Of a DNA stretch of 64,000 bases, positions 12,961 to 26,500 are shown piece by piece. Position 1 is the stretch's first letter. Each line of letters starts with the position of its first letter. The notes under the pieces were generated by a model. It was not told where the DNA came from. It searched no databases and worked only from the letters and a program-made list of their open reading frames with translations. Source of the DNA: Aplectana chamaeleonis (taxonomy: Eukaryota; Nematoda; Chromadorea; Rhabditida; Cosmocercidae). The stretch covers positions 854,535 through 918,534 of the forward strand of contig JAPDOI010000290.1 in the NCBI GenBank assembly GCA_029168955.1, written 5' to 3'. A program made the position numbers and the translations under genes.

Positions 12961-15900
12961 AGAACGAATTTCAGGTAAATTCGTTCATTTTTCATTTCGA
13001 ACGAACGAATTTCGAATAAACTCGTTCATTTTTCAATTCGAACGAACGAATTTCGAGTAAATTCGTTCATTTTTCATTTCGAACGAACGAATTTCGAATA
13101 AACTCGTTCATTTTTCATTTCGAACGAACGAATTTCGAGTAAATTCGTTCATTTTTCATTTCGACGAACGAATTTCGAGTAAATTCGTTCATTTTTCATT
13201 TCGAACGAACGAATTTCGAATAAATTCGTTCATTTTTCATTTCGAACGAACGAATTTCGAATAAACTCGTTCATTTTTCATTTCGAACGAACGAATTTCG
13301 AGTAAATTCGTTCATTTTTCATTTCGAACGAACGAATTTGGAATAATTTCGTTCATTTTTCATTTCGAACGAACGAATTTCGAATAAATTCGTTCATTTT
13401 TCATTTCGAACGAACGAATTTCGAGTAAATTCGTTCATTTTTCATTTCGAACGAACGAATTTCGAATAAACTCGTTCATTTTTCATTTCGAACGAACGAA
13501 TTTCGAATAAACTCGTTCATTTTTCATTTCGAACGAACGAATTTCGAATAAATTCGTTCATTTTTCATTTCGAACGAACGAATTTCGAATAAATTCGTTC
13601 ATTTTTCATTTCGAACGAACGAATTTCGAATAAATTCGTTCATTTTTCATTTCGAACGAACGAATTCCGAATAAAATCGTTCATTTTTCATTTCGAACGA
13701 ACGAATTTCGAATAAATTCGTTCATTTTTTCATTTCGAACGAACGAATTTCGAATAAATTCGTTCATTTTTCATTTCGAACGAACGAATTTCGAATAAAT
13801 TCGTTCATTTTTCATTTCGAACGAACGAATTTCGAATAAATTCGTTCATTTTTCATTTCGAACGAACGAATTTCGAATAAATTCGTTCATTTTTCATTTC
13901 GAACGAACGAATTTCGAATAAATTCGTTCATTTTTCATTTCGAACGAACGAATTTCGAATAAATTCGTTCATTTTTCATTTCGAACGAACGAATTTCGAA
14001 TAAATTCGTTCATTTTTCATTTCGAACGAACGAATTTCGAATAAATTCGTTCATTTTTCATTTCGAACGAACGAATTTCGAATAAATTCGTTCATTTTTC
14101 ATTTCGACGAACGAATTTCGAGTAAATTCGTTCATTTTTCATTTCGAACGAACGAATTTCGAATAAATTCGTTCATTTTTCATTTCGAACGAACGAATTT
14201 CGAATAAATTCGTTCATTTTTCATTTCGAACGAACGAATTTCGAATAAATTCGTTCATTTTTCATTTCGAACGAACGAATTTCGAATAAATTCGTTCATT
14301 TTTCATTTCGAACGAACGAATTTCGAGTAAATTCGTTCATTTTTCATTTCGAACGAACGAATTTCGAATAAATTCGTTCATTTTTCATTTCGAACGAACG
14401 AATTTCGAATAAATTCGTTCATTTTTCATTTCGAACGAACGAATTTCGAATAAATTCGTTCATTTTTCATTTCGACGAACGAATTTCGAGTAAATTCGTT
14501 CATTTTTCATTTCGAACGAACGAATTTCGAATAAATTCGTTCATTTTTCATTTCGAACGAACGAATTTCGAATAAATTCGTTCATTTTTCATTTCGAACG
14601 AACGAATTTCGAATAAACTCGTTCATTTTTCATTTCGAACGAACGAATTTCGAATAAATTCGTTCATTTTTCATTTCGAACGAACGAATTTCGAATAAAC
14701 TCGTTCATTTTTCATTTCGAACGAACGAATTTCGAGTAAATTCGTTCATTTTTCATTTCGAACGAACGAATTTCGAATAAATTCGTTCATTTTTCATTTC
14801 GAACGAACGAATTTCGAATAAATTCGTTCATTTTTCATTTCGAACGAACGAATTTCGAATAAATTCGTTCATTTTTCATTTCGAACGAACGAATTTTGAA
14901 TAAACTCGTTCATTTTTCATTTCGAACGAACGAATTTCGAATAAATTCGTTCATTTTTCATTTCGAACGAACGAATTTCGAATAAATTCGTTCATTTTTC
15001 ATTTCGAACGAACGAATTTCGAATAAATTCGTTCATTTTTCATTTCGAACGAACGAATTTCGAATAAATTCGTTCATTTTTCATTTCGAACGAACGAATT
15101 TCGAATAAATTCGTTCATTTTTCATTTCGAACGAACGAATTTCGAATAAATTCGTTCATTTTTCATTTCGAACGAACGAATTTCGAATAAATTCGTTCAT
15201 TTTTCATTTCGAACGAACGAATTTCAGAATAAATTCGTTCATTTTTCATTTCGAACGAACGAATTTCGAATAAATTCGTTCATTTTTCATTTCGAACGAA
15301 CGAATTTCGAATAAATTCGTTCATTTTTCATTTCGAACGAACGAATTTCGAATAAATTCGTTCATTTTTCATTTCGAACGAACGAATTTCGAATAAACTC
15401 GTTCATTTTTCATTTCGAACGAACGAATTTCGAATAAATTCGTTCATTTTTCATTTCGAACGAACGAATTTCGAATAAATTCGTTCATTTTTCATTTCGA
15501 ACGAACGAATTTTGAATAAATTCGTTCATTTTTCATTTCGAACGAACGAATTTCGAATAAATTCGTTCATTTTTCATTTCGAAGGAACGAATTTCGAATA
15601 AATTCGTTCATTTTTCATTTCGAACGAACGAATTTCGAATAAATTCGTTCATTTTTCATTTCGAACGAACGAATTTCGAATAAATTCGTTCATTTTTCAT
15701 TTCGAACGAACGAATTTCGAATAAATTCGTTCATTTTTCATTTCGAACGAACGAATTTCGAATAAATTCGTTCATTTTTCATTTCGAACGAACGAATTTC
15801 GAATAAATTCGTTCATTTTTCATTTCGAACGAACGAATTTCGAATAAATTCGTTCATTTTTCATTTCGAACGAACGAATTTCGAATAAATTCGTTCATTT

Positions 15901-18424
15901 TTCATTTCGAACGAACGAATTTCGAATAAATTCGTTCATTTTTCATTTCGAACGAACGAATTTCGAATAAATTCGTTCATTTTTCATTTCGAACGAACGA
16001 ATTTCGAATAAACTCGTTCATTTTTCATTTCGAAACAACGAATTTCGAATAAATTCGTTCATTTTTCATTTCGAACGAACGAATTTCGAATAAACTCGTT
16101 CATTTTTCATTTCGAACGAACGAATTTCGAATAAATTCGTTCATTTTTCATTTCGAACGAACGAATTTCGAATAAATTCGTTCATTTTTCATTTCGAACG
16201 AACGAATTTCGAATAAATTCGTTCATTTTTCATTTCGAACGAACGAATTTCGAATAAACTCGTTCATTTTTCATTTCGAACGAACGAATTTCGAATAAAT
16301 TCGTTCATTTTTCATTTCGAACGAACGAATTTCGAATAAATTCGTTCATTTTTCATTTCGAACGAACGAATTTCGAATAAACTCGTTCATTTTTCATTTC
16401 GAACGAACGAATTTCGAATAAATTCGTTCATTTTTCATTTCGAACGAACGAATTTCGATTAAATTCGTTCATTTTTCATTTCGAACGAACGAATTTCGAA
16501 TAAATTCGTTCATTTTTCATTTCGAACGAACGAATTTCGAATAAATTCGTTCATTTTTCATTTCGAACGAACGAATTTCGAATAAATTCGTTCATTTTTC
16601 ATTTCGAACGAACGAATTTCGAATAAATTCGTTCATTTTTCATTTCGAACGAACGAATTTCGAATAAATTCGTTCATTTTTCATTTCGAACGAACGAATT
16701 TCGAATAAATTCGTTCATTTTTCATTTCGAACGAACGAATTTTGAAAAAAATCGTTCATTTTTCATTTCGAACGAACGAATTTCGAAAAAATTCGTTCAT
16801 TTTTCATTTCGAACGAACGAATTTCGAATAAATTCGTTCATTTTTCATTTCGAACGAACGAATTTCGAATAAACTCGTTCATTTTTCATTTCGAACGAAC
16901 GAATTTCGAATAAATTCGTTAATTTTTTATTTCGAACGAACGAATTTCGAATACATTCTTCCATTTTTCATTTCGAACGAACAAATTTCCGATAAATTCG
17001 TTCATCTTTAATTCCTAACGAACGTATTTCGAATAAATTCGTTCATGTTTCATTTCGAGGGAACGAATTTCGAATAAATTCGTTCATTTTTCATTTCGAA
17101 CGAACGAATTTCGAATAAATTCGTTCATTTTTCATTTTCCGAACGAACGAATTTCGAATAAATTCGTTCATTTTTCATTTCGAACGAACGAATTTCGAAT
17201 AAATTCGTTCATTTTTCATTTCGAACGAACGAATTTCGAGTAAATTCGTTCATTTTTCATTTCGAACGAACGAATTTCGAATAAACTCGTTCATTTTTCA
17301 TTTCGAACGAACGAATTTCGAATAAATTCGTTCATTTTTCATTTCGAACGAACGAATTTCGAATAAATTCGTTCATTTTTCATTTCGAACGAACGAATTT
17401 CGAATAAACTCGTTCATTTTTCATTTCGAACGAACGAATTTCGAGTAAATTCGTTCATTTTTCATTTCGAACGAACGAATTTCGATTAAATTCGTTCATT
17501 TTTCATTTCGAACGAACGAATTTCGAATAAATTCGTTCATTTTTCATTTCGAACGAACGAATTTCGAATAAATTCGTTCATTTTTCATTTCGAACGAACG
17601 AATTTCGAATAAATTCGTTCATTTTTCATTTCGAACGAACGAATTTCGAATAAATTCGTTCATTTTTCATTTCGAACGAACGAATTTCGATTACATTCGT
17701 TCATTTTTCATTTCGAACGAACGAATTTCGAATAAATTCGTTCATTTTTCATTTCGAACGAACGAATTTCGAATAAATTCGTTCATTTTTCATTTCGAAC
17801 GAACGAATTTCGATTAAATTCGTTCATTTTTCATTTCGAACGAACGAATTTCGAATAAATTCGTTCATTTTTCATTTCGAACGAACGAATTTCGAATAAA
17901 TTCGTTCATTTTTCATTTCGAACGAACGAATTTCGAATAAACTCGTTCACTTTTCATTTCGAACGAACGAATTTCGAATAAATTCGTTCATTTTTCATTT
18001 CGAACGAACGAATTTCGAATAAATTCGTTCATTTTTCATTTCGAACGAACGAATTTCGAATAAATTCGTTCATTTTTCATTTCGAACGAACGAATTTCGA
18101 ATAAATTCGTTCATTTTTCATTTCGAACGAACGAATTTCGAATAAATTCGTTCATTTTTCATTTCGAACGAACGAATTTCGAATAAACTCGTTCATTTTT
18201 CATTTCGAACGAACGAATTTCGAGTAAATTCGTTCATTTTTCATTTCGAACGAACGAATTTCGAATAAACTCGTTCATTTTTCATTTCGAACGAACGAAT
18301 TTCGAATAAACTCGTTCATTTTTCATTTCGAACGAACGAATTTCGAATAAATTCGTTCATTTTTCATTTCGAACGAACGAATTTCGAATAAATTCGTTCA
18401 TTTTTGATTTCGAACGAACGAATT

Positions 18425-19130
18425 TCGAATAAATTCGTTCATTTTTTATTTCGAACGAACGAATTTCGAATAAATTCGTTCATTTTTTATTTCGAACGAA
18501 CGAATTTCGAATTAATTCGTTCATTTTTTATTTCGAACGAACGAATTTCGAATTAATTCGTTCATTTTTTATTTCGAACGAACGAATCTCGAATAAATTG
18601 TTAATTTTTTTATTTCGAACGAACGAATTTCGAATAAATTCGTTCATTTTTTATTTCGAACGAACGAATCTCGAATAAACTGTTCTTTTTTTCATTTCGA
18701 ACGAACGAATTTCGAATAAATTCGTTCATTTTCTATTTCGAACGAACGAATTTCGAATAAATTCGTTCATTTTTGATTTCGAACGAACGAATTTCGAATA
18801 AATTCGTTCATTTTTTATTTCGAACGAACGAATTTCGAATAAATTCGTTCATTTTTTATTTCGAACGAACGAATTTCGAATAAATTCGTTCATTTTTTAT
18901 TTCGAACGAACGAATTTTGAATAAATTCGTTCATTTTTTATTTCGAACGAACGAATTTCGAATAAATTCGTTCATTTTTTATTTCGAACGAACGAATTTC
19001 GAATAAATTCGTTCATTTTTCATTTCGAACGAACGAATTTCGAATAAATTCGTTCATTTTTCATTTCGAACGAACGAATTTCGAATAAATTCGTTCATTT
19101 TTTATTTCGAACGAACGAATTTCGAATAAA
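18425..19130 (+). repeat. Variant block of the left satellite (ATTTTTTATTTCG tail)
   Basis: A run of neighbouring 41-bp units in which the usual tail ATTTTTCATTTCG is replaced by ATTTTTTATTTCG. A few units also carry GAATTAATTCG or GAATCTCG. Clustering of one variant in consecutive units indicates local amplification of a single mutated unit. Confidence 0.75.
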
Positions 19131-20159
19131 TTCGTTCATTTTTCATTTCGAACGAACGAATTTCGAATAAATTCGTTCATTTTTCATTTCGAACGAACGA
19201 ATTTCGAATAATTTCGTTCATTTTTCATTTCGAACGACCGAATTTCGAATAAATTCGTTCTTTTTTCATTTCGAACGAACGAATTTCGAATAAATTCGTT
19301 CATTTTTCATTTCGAACGAACGAATTTCGATTAAATTCGTTCATTTTTCATTTCGAACGAACGAATTTCGAATAAATTCGTTCATTTTTCATTTCGAACG
19401 AACGAATTTCGAATAAATTCGTTCATTTTTCATTTCGAACGAACGAATTTCGAATAAATTCGTTCATTTTTCATTTCGAACGAACGAATTTCGAATAAAT
19501 TCGTTCATTTTTCATTTCGAACGAACGAATTTCGAATAAATTCGTTCATTTTTCATTTCGAACGAACGAATTTCCAATAAATTCGTTCATTTTTCATTTC
19601 GAACGAACGAATTTCGAATAAATTCGTTCATTTTTCATTTCGCACGTACGAATTTCGAATAAATTCGTTCATTTTTCATTTCGAACGAACGAAATTCGAA
19701 TAAATTCGTTCATTTTTCATTCCGAACGAACAAGTTTCGAATAGATTCGTTCATTTTTCATTTCGAACGAACGAATTTCCAACAAATTCGTTCATTTTTC
19801 ATTCCGAACGAACGAATTTTGAATAAATTCGTTCATTTTTTATTTCGAACGAACGAATTTCGAATGAATTCGTTCATTTTTCATTCCGAACGAACGAATT
19901 TCGAATAAATTCGTTCATTTTTCAATCCGAACGAACGAATTTCGAATAAATTCGTTAATTTTTCATTTCGAACAAACGAATTTCGAATAATTTCGTTAAT
20001 TTTTCATTTCGAACAAACGAATTTCGAATAAATTCGTTCATTTTTCATTTCGAACGAACGAATTTCGAATAAACTCGTTCATTTTTCATTTCGAACGAAC
20101 GAATTTCGAATAAATTCGTTCATTTTTCATTTCGAACGAACGAATTTCGAATAAATTCG

Positions 20160-20525
20160 TTCATTTTTCATTCCGAACGAACGAATTTCGAATAAATTCG
20201 TTCATTTTTCATTCCGAACGAACGAATTTCGAATAAACTCGTTCATTTTTCATTCCGAACGAACGAATTTCGAATAAATTCGTTCATTTTTCATTCCGAA
20301 CGAACGAATTTCGAATAAATTCGTTCATTTTTCATTCCGAACGAACGAATTTCGAATAAATTCGTTCATTTTTCATTCTGAACGAACGAATTTCGATTAA
20401 ATTCGTTCATTTTTCATTCCGAACGAACGAATTTCGAATAAATTCGTTCATTTTTCATTCCGAACGAACGAATTTCGAATAAATTCGTTCATTTTTCATT
20501 CCGAACGAACGAATTTCGAATAAAT
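20160..20525 (+). repeat. Variant block of the left satellite (CATTCCGAACG)
   Basis: About nine consecutive 41-bp units carry CATTCCGAACG in place of CATTTCGAACG (one has CATTCTG). Scattered examples precede the block from about 19715. The change removes the TTCGAA palindrome at the unit junction but leaves the 10-bp stem intact. It is a local amplification block within the array. Confidence 0.75.
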
Positions 20526-23500
20526 TCGTTCATTTTTCATTTCGAACGAACGAATTTCGAATAAATTCGTTCATTTTTCAATTCGAACGAACGAATTTCG
20601 AATAAATTCGTTCATTTTTCATTCTGAACGAACGAATTTCGAATAAAATCCTTCATTTTTCATTTCGAACGAACGAATTTCGAATAAATTCGTGCATGTT
20701 TCAGTCCGAACGAACGAATTTCGAATAAATTCGTTCATTTTTCAGTTCGAACGAACGAATTTCGAATAAGTTCGTTAATTTTTTATTTCGAACGAACGAA
20801 TTTCGAATAAATTCGTTCATTTTTCATTTCGAACGAACGAATTTCGAATAAATTCGTTCATTTTTCATTTCGAACGAACGAAGTTCGAATAAATTCGTTC
20901 ATTTTTCATTTCGAACGAACGAATTTCGAATAAATTCGTTCATTTTTCATTTCGAACGAACGAATTTCGAATAAATTCGTTCATTTTTCATTTCGAACGA
21001 ACGAATTTCGAATAAATTCGTTCATTTTTCATTTCGAACGAACGAATTTCGAATAAATTCGTTCATTTTTCATTTCGAACGAACGAATTTCGAATAAATT
21101 CGTTCATTTTTCATTTCGAACGAACGAATTTCGAATAAATTCGTTCATTTTTCATTTCGAACGAACGAATTTCGAATAAATTCGTTCATTTTTCATTTCG
21201 AACGAACGAATTTCGAATAAATTCGTTCATTTTTCATTTCGAACGAACGAATTTCGAATAAATTCGTTCATTTTTCATTTCGAACGAACGAATTTCGAAT
21301 AAATTCGTTCATTTTTCATTTCGAACGAACGAATTTCGAATAAATTCGTTCATTTTTCATTTCGAACGAACGAATTTCGAATAAATTCGTTCATTTTTCA
21401 TTTCGAACGAACGAATTTCGAATAAATTCGTTCATTTTTCATTTCGAACGAACGAATTTCGAATAAATTCGTTCATTTTTCATTTCGAACGAACGAATTT
21501 CGAATAAATTCGTTCATTTTTCATTTCGAACGAACGAATTTCGAATAAATTCGTTCATTTTTCATTTCGAACGAACGAATTTCGAATAAATTCGTTCATT
21601 TTTCATTTCGAACGAACGAATTTCGAATAAATTCGTTCATTTTTCATTTCGAACGAACGAATTTCGAATAAATTCGTTCATTTTTCATTTCGAACGAACG
21701 AATTTCGAATAAATTCGTTCATTTTTCATTTCGAACGAACGAATTTCGAATAAATTCGTTCATTTTTCATTTCGAACGAACGAATTTCGAATAACTTCGT
21801 TCATTTTTCATTTCGAACGAACGAATTTCGAATAAATTCGTTCATTTTTCATTTCGAACGAACGAATTTCGAATAAATTCGTTCATTTTTCATTTCGAAC
21901 GAACGAATTTCGAATAAATTCGTTCATTTTTCATTTCGAACGAACGAATTTCGAATAAATTCGTTCATTTTTCATTTCGAACGAACGAATTTCGAATAAA
22001 TTCGTTCATTTTTCATTTCGAACGAACGAATTTCGAATAAATTCGTTCATTTTTCATTTCGAACGAACGAATTTCGAGTAAATTCGTTCATTTTTCATTT
22101 CGAACGAACGAATTTCGAATAAATTCGTTCATTTTTCATTTCGAACGAACGAATTTCGAATAAATTCGTTCATTTTTCATTTCGAACGAACGAATTTCGA
22201 ATAAACTCGTTCATTTTTCATTTCGAACGAACGAATTTCGAATAAATTCGTTCATTTTTCATTTCGACGAACGAATTTCGAGTAAATTCGTTCATTTTTC
22301 ATTTCGAACGAACGAATTTCGAATAAATTCGTTCATTTTTCATTTCGAACGAACGAATTTCGAATAAATTCGTTCATTTTTCATTTCGAACGAACGAATT
22401 TCGAATAAATTCGTTCATTTTTCATTTCGAACGAACGAATTTCGAATAAATTCGTTCATTTTTCATTTCGAACGAACGAATTTCGAATAAATTCGATCAT
22501 TTTTCATTTCGAACGAACGAATTCCGAATAAATTCGTTCATTTTTCATTTCGAACGAACGAATTTCGAATAAATTCGTTCATTTTTCATTTCGACGAACG
22601 AATTTCGAGTAAATTCGTTCATTTTTCATTTCGAACGAACGAATTTCGAGTAAATTCGTTCATTTTTCATTTCGACGAACGAATTTCGAATAAATTCGTT
22701 CATTTTTCATTTCGAACGAACGAATTCCGAATAAATTCGTTCATTTTTCATTTCGAACGAACGAATTTCGAATAAATTCGATCATTTTTCATTTCGAACG
22801 AACGAATTCCGAATAAATTCGTTCATTTTTCATTCCGAACGAACGAATTTCGAATAAATTCGTTCATTTTTCATTTCGAACGAACGAATTCCGAATAAAT
22901 TCGTTCATTTTTCATTTCGAACGAACGAATTTCGAATAAATTCGTTCATTTTTCATTCCGAACGAACGAATTCCGAATAAATTCGTTCATTTTTCATTTC
23001 GAACGAACGAATTTCGAATAAATTCGTTCATTTTTCATTCCGAACGAACGAATTTCGAATACATTCGTTCATTTTTCATTTCGAACGAACGAATTTCGAA
23101 TAAATTCGTTCATTTTTCATTTCGAACGAACGAATTTCGAATAAATTCGTTCATTTTTCATTTCGAACGAACGAATTTCGAATAAATTCGTTCATTTTTC
23201 ATTTCGAACGAACGAATTTCGAATAAATTCGTTCATTTTTCATTTCGAACGAACGAATTTCGAATAAATTCGTTCATTTTTCATTTCGAACGAACGAATT
23301 TCGAATAAATTCGTTCATTTTTCATTTCGAACGAACGAATTTCGAATAAATTCGTTCATTTTTCATTTCGAACGAACGAATTTTGAATAAATTCGTTCAT
23401 TTTTTATTTCGAACGAACGAAGTTCGAATAAATTCGTTCATTTTTCATTTCGAACGAACGATTTTCGAATAAATTCGTTCATTTTTCATTTCGAACGAAC

Positions 23501-26500
23501 GAATTTCGAATAAATTCGTTCATTTTTCATTTCGAACGAACGAAGTTCGAATAAATTCGTTCATTTTTCATTTCGAACGAACGAAGTTCGAATAAATTCG
23601 TTCATTTTTCATTTCGAACGAACGAATTTCGAATAAATTCGTTCATTTTTCATTTCGAACGAACGAAATTCGAATAAATTCGTTCATTTTTCATTTCCAT
23701 CGAACGAATTTCGAATAAATTCGTTCATTTTTCATTTCGAACGAACGAATTTCGAATAAATTCGTTCATTTTTCATTTCGAACGAACGAATTTCGAATAA
23801 ATTCGTTCATTTTTCATTTCGAACGAACGAATTTCGAATAAATTCGTTCATTTTTCATTTCGAACGAACGAATTTCGAATAAATTCGTTCATTTTTCATT
23901 TCGAACGAACGAATTTCGAATAAATTCGTTCATTTTTCATTTCGAACGAACGAATTTCGAATAAATTCGTTCATTTTTCATTTCGAACGAACGAATTTCG
24001 AATAAATTCGTTCATTTTTCATTTCGAACGAACGAATTTCGATTAAATTCGTTCATTTTTCATTTCGAACGAACGAATTTCGAATAAATTCGTTCATTTT
24101 TCATTTCGAACGAACGAATTTCGAATAAATTCGTTCATTTTTCATTTCGAACGAACGAATTTCGAATAAATTCGTTCATTTTTCATTTCGAACGAACGAA
24201 TTTCGAATAAATTCGTTCATTTTTCATTTCGAACGAACGAATTTCGAATAAATTCGTTCATTTTTCATTTCGAACGAACGAATTTCGAATAAATTCGTTC
24301 ATTTTTCATTTCGAACGAACGAATTTCGAATAAATTCGTTCATTTTTCATTTCGAACGAACGAATTTCGAATAAATTCGTTCATTTTTCATTTCGAACGA
24401 ACGAATTTCGAATAAATTCGTTCATTTTTCATTTCGAACGAACGAATTTCGAATAAATTCGTTCATTTTTCATTTCGAACGAACGAATTTCGAATAAATT
24501 CGTTCATTTTTCATTTCGAACGAACGAATTTCGAATAAATTCGTTCATTTTTCATTTCGAACGAACGAATTCTGAATAAATTTGTTCATTTTTTATTTCG
24601 AGCGAACGAATTTCGAATAAATTCGTTCATTTTTCATTTCGAACGAACGAATTTCGAATAAACTCGTTCATTTTTCATTTCGAACGAACGAATTTCGAAT
24701 AAATTCGTTAATTTTTTATTTCGAACGAACGAATTTCGAATAAATTCGTTCATTTTTCATTTCGAACGAACGAATTTCGAATAAATTCGTTCATTTTTCA
24801 TTCCGAACGAACGAATTTCGAATAAATTCGTTCATTTTTCATTTCGAACGAACGAATTTCGAATAAATTCGTTCATTTTTCATTTCGAACGAACGAATTT
24901 CGAATAAATTCGTTCATTTTTCATTTCGAACGAACGAATTTCGAATAAATTCGTTCATTTTTCATTTCGAACGAACGAATTTCGATTAAATTCGTTCATT
25001 TTTCATTTCGAACGAACGAATTTCGAATAAATTCGTTCATTTTTCATTTCGAACGAACGAATTTCGAATAAATTCGTTCATTTTTCATTTCGAACGAACG
25101 AATTTCGATTAAATTCGTTCATTTTTCATTTCGAACGAACGAATTTCGAATAAATTCGTTCATTTTTCATTTCGAACGAACGAATTTCGAATAAATTCGT
25201 TCATTTTTCATTTCGAACGAACGAATTTCGAATAAATTCGTTCATTTTTCATTTCGAACGAACGAATTTCGAATAAACTCGTTCATTTTTCATTTCGAAC
25301 GAACGAATTTCGAATAAATTCGTTCATTTTTCATTTCGAACGAACGAATTTCGAATAAATTCGTTCATTTTTCATTTCGAACGAACGAATTTCGAATAAA
25401 CTCGTTCATTTTTTATTTCGAACGAACGAATTTTGAATAAATTCGTTCATTTTTCATTTCGAACGAACGAATTTCGAATAAACTCGTTCATTTTTCATTT
25501 CGAACAAACGAATTTCGAATAAATTCGTTCATTTTTCATTACGAACGAACTAATTTCGAACAAATTCGTCCATTTTTTATTTCGAACGAACGAATTTCGA
25601 ATAAATTCGTTCATTTTTCATTTCGAACGAACGAATTTCGAATAAACTCGTTCATTTTTCATTTCGAACGAACGAATTTCGAATAAATTCGTTCATTTTT
25701 CATTTCGACGAACGAATTTCGAGTAAATTCGTTCATTTTTCATTTCGAACGAACGAATTTCGAATAAACTCGTTCATTTTTCATTTCGAACGAACGAATT
25801 TCGAATAAATTCGTTCATTTTTCATTTCGAACGAACGAATTTCGAATAAACTCGTTCATTTTTCATTTCGAACGAACGAATTTCGAGTAAATTCGTTCAT
25901 TTTTCATTTCGAACGAGCGAATTTCGAATAAATTCGTTCATTTTTCATTTCGAACGAACGAATTTCGAGTAAATTCGTTCATTTTTCATTTCGAACGAAC
26001 GAATTTCGAATAAATTCGTTCATTTTTCATTTCGAACGAACGAATTTCGAATAAATTCGTTCATTTTTCATTTCGAACGAACGAATTTCGAGTAAATTCG
26101 TTCATTTTTCATTTCGAACGAACGAATTTCGAATAAACTCGTTCATTTTTCATTTCGAACGAACGAATTTCGAATAAATTCGTTCATTTTTCATTTCGAC
26201 GAACGAATTTCGAATAAACTCGTTCATTTTTCATTTCGAACGAACGAATTTCGAATAAATTCGTTCATTTTTCATTTCGACGAACGAATTTCGAATAAAC
26301 TCGTTCATTTTTCATTTCGAACGAACGAATTTCGAATAAACTCGTTCATTTTTCATTTCGAACGAACGAATTTCGAATAAATTCGTTCATTTTTCATTTC
26401 GAACGAACGAATTTCGAGTAAATTCGTTCATTTTTCATTTCGAACGAACGAATTTCGATTAAATTCGTTCATCTTTCATTTCGAACGAACGAATTTCGAA

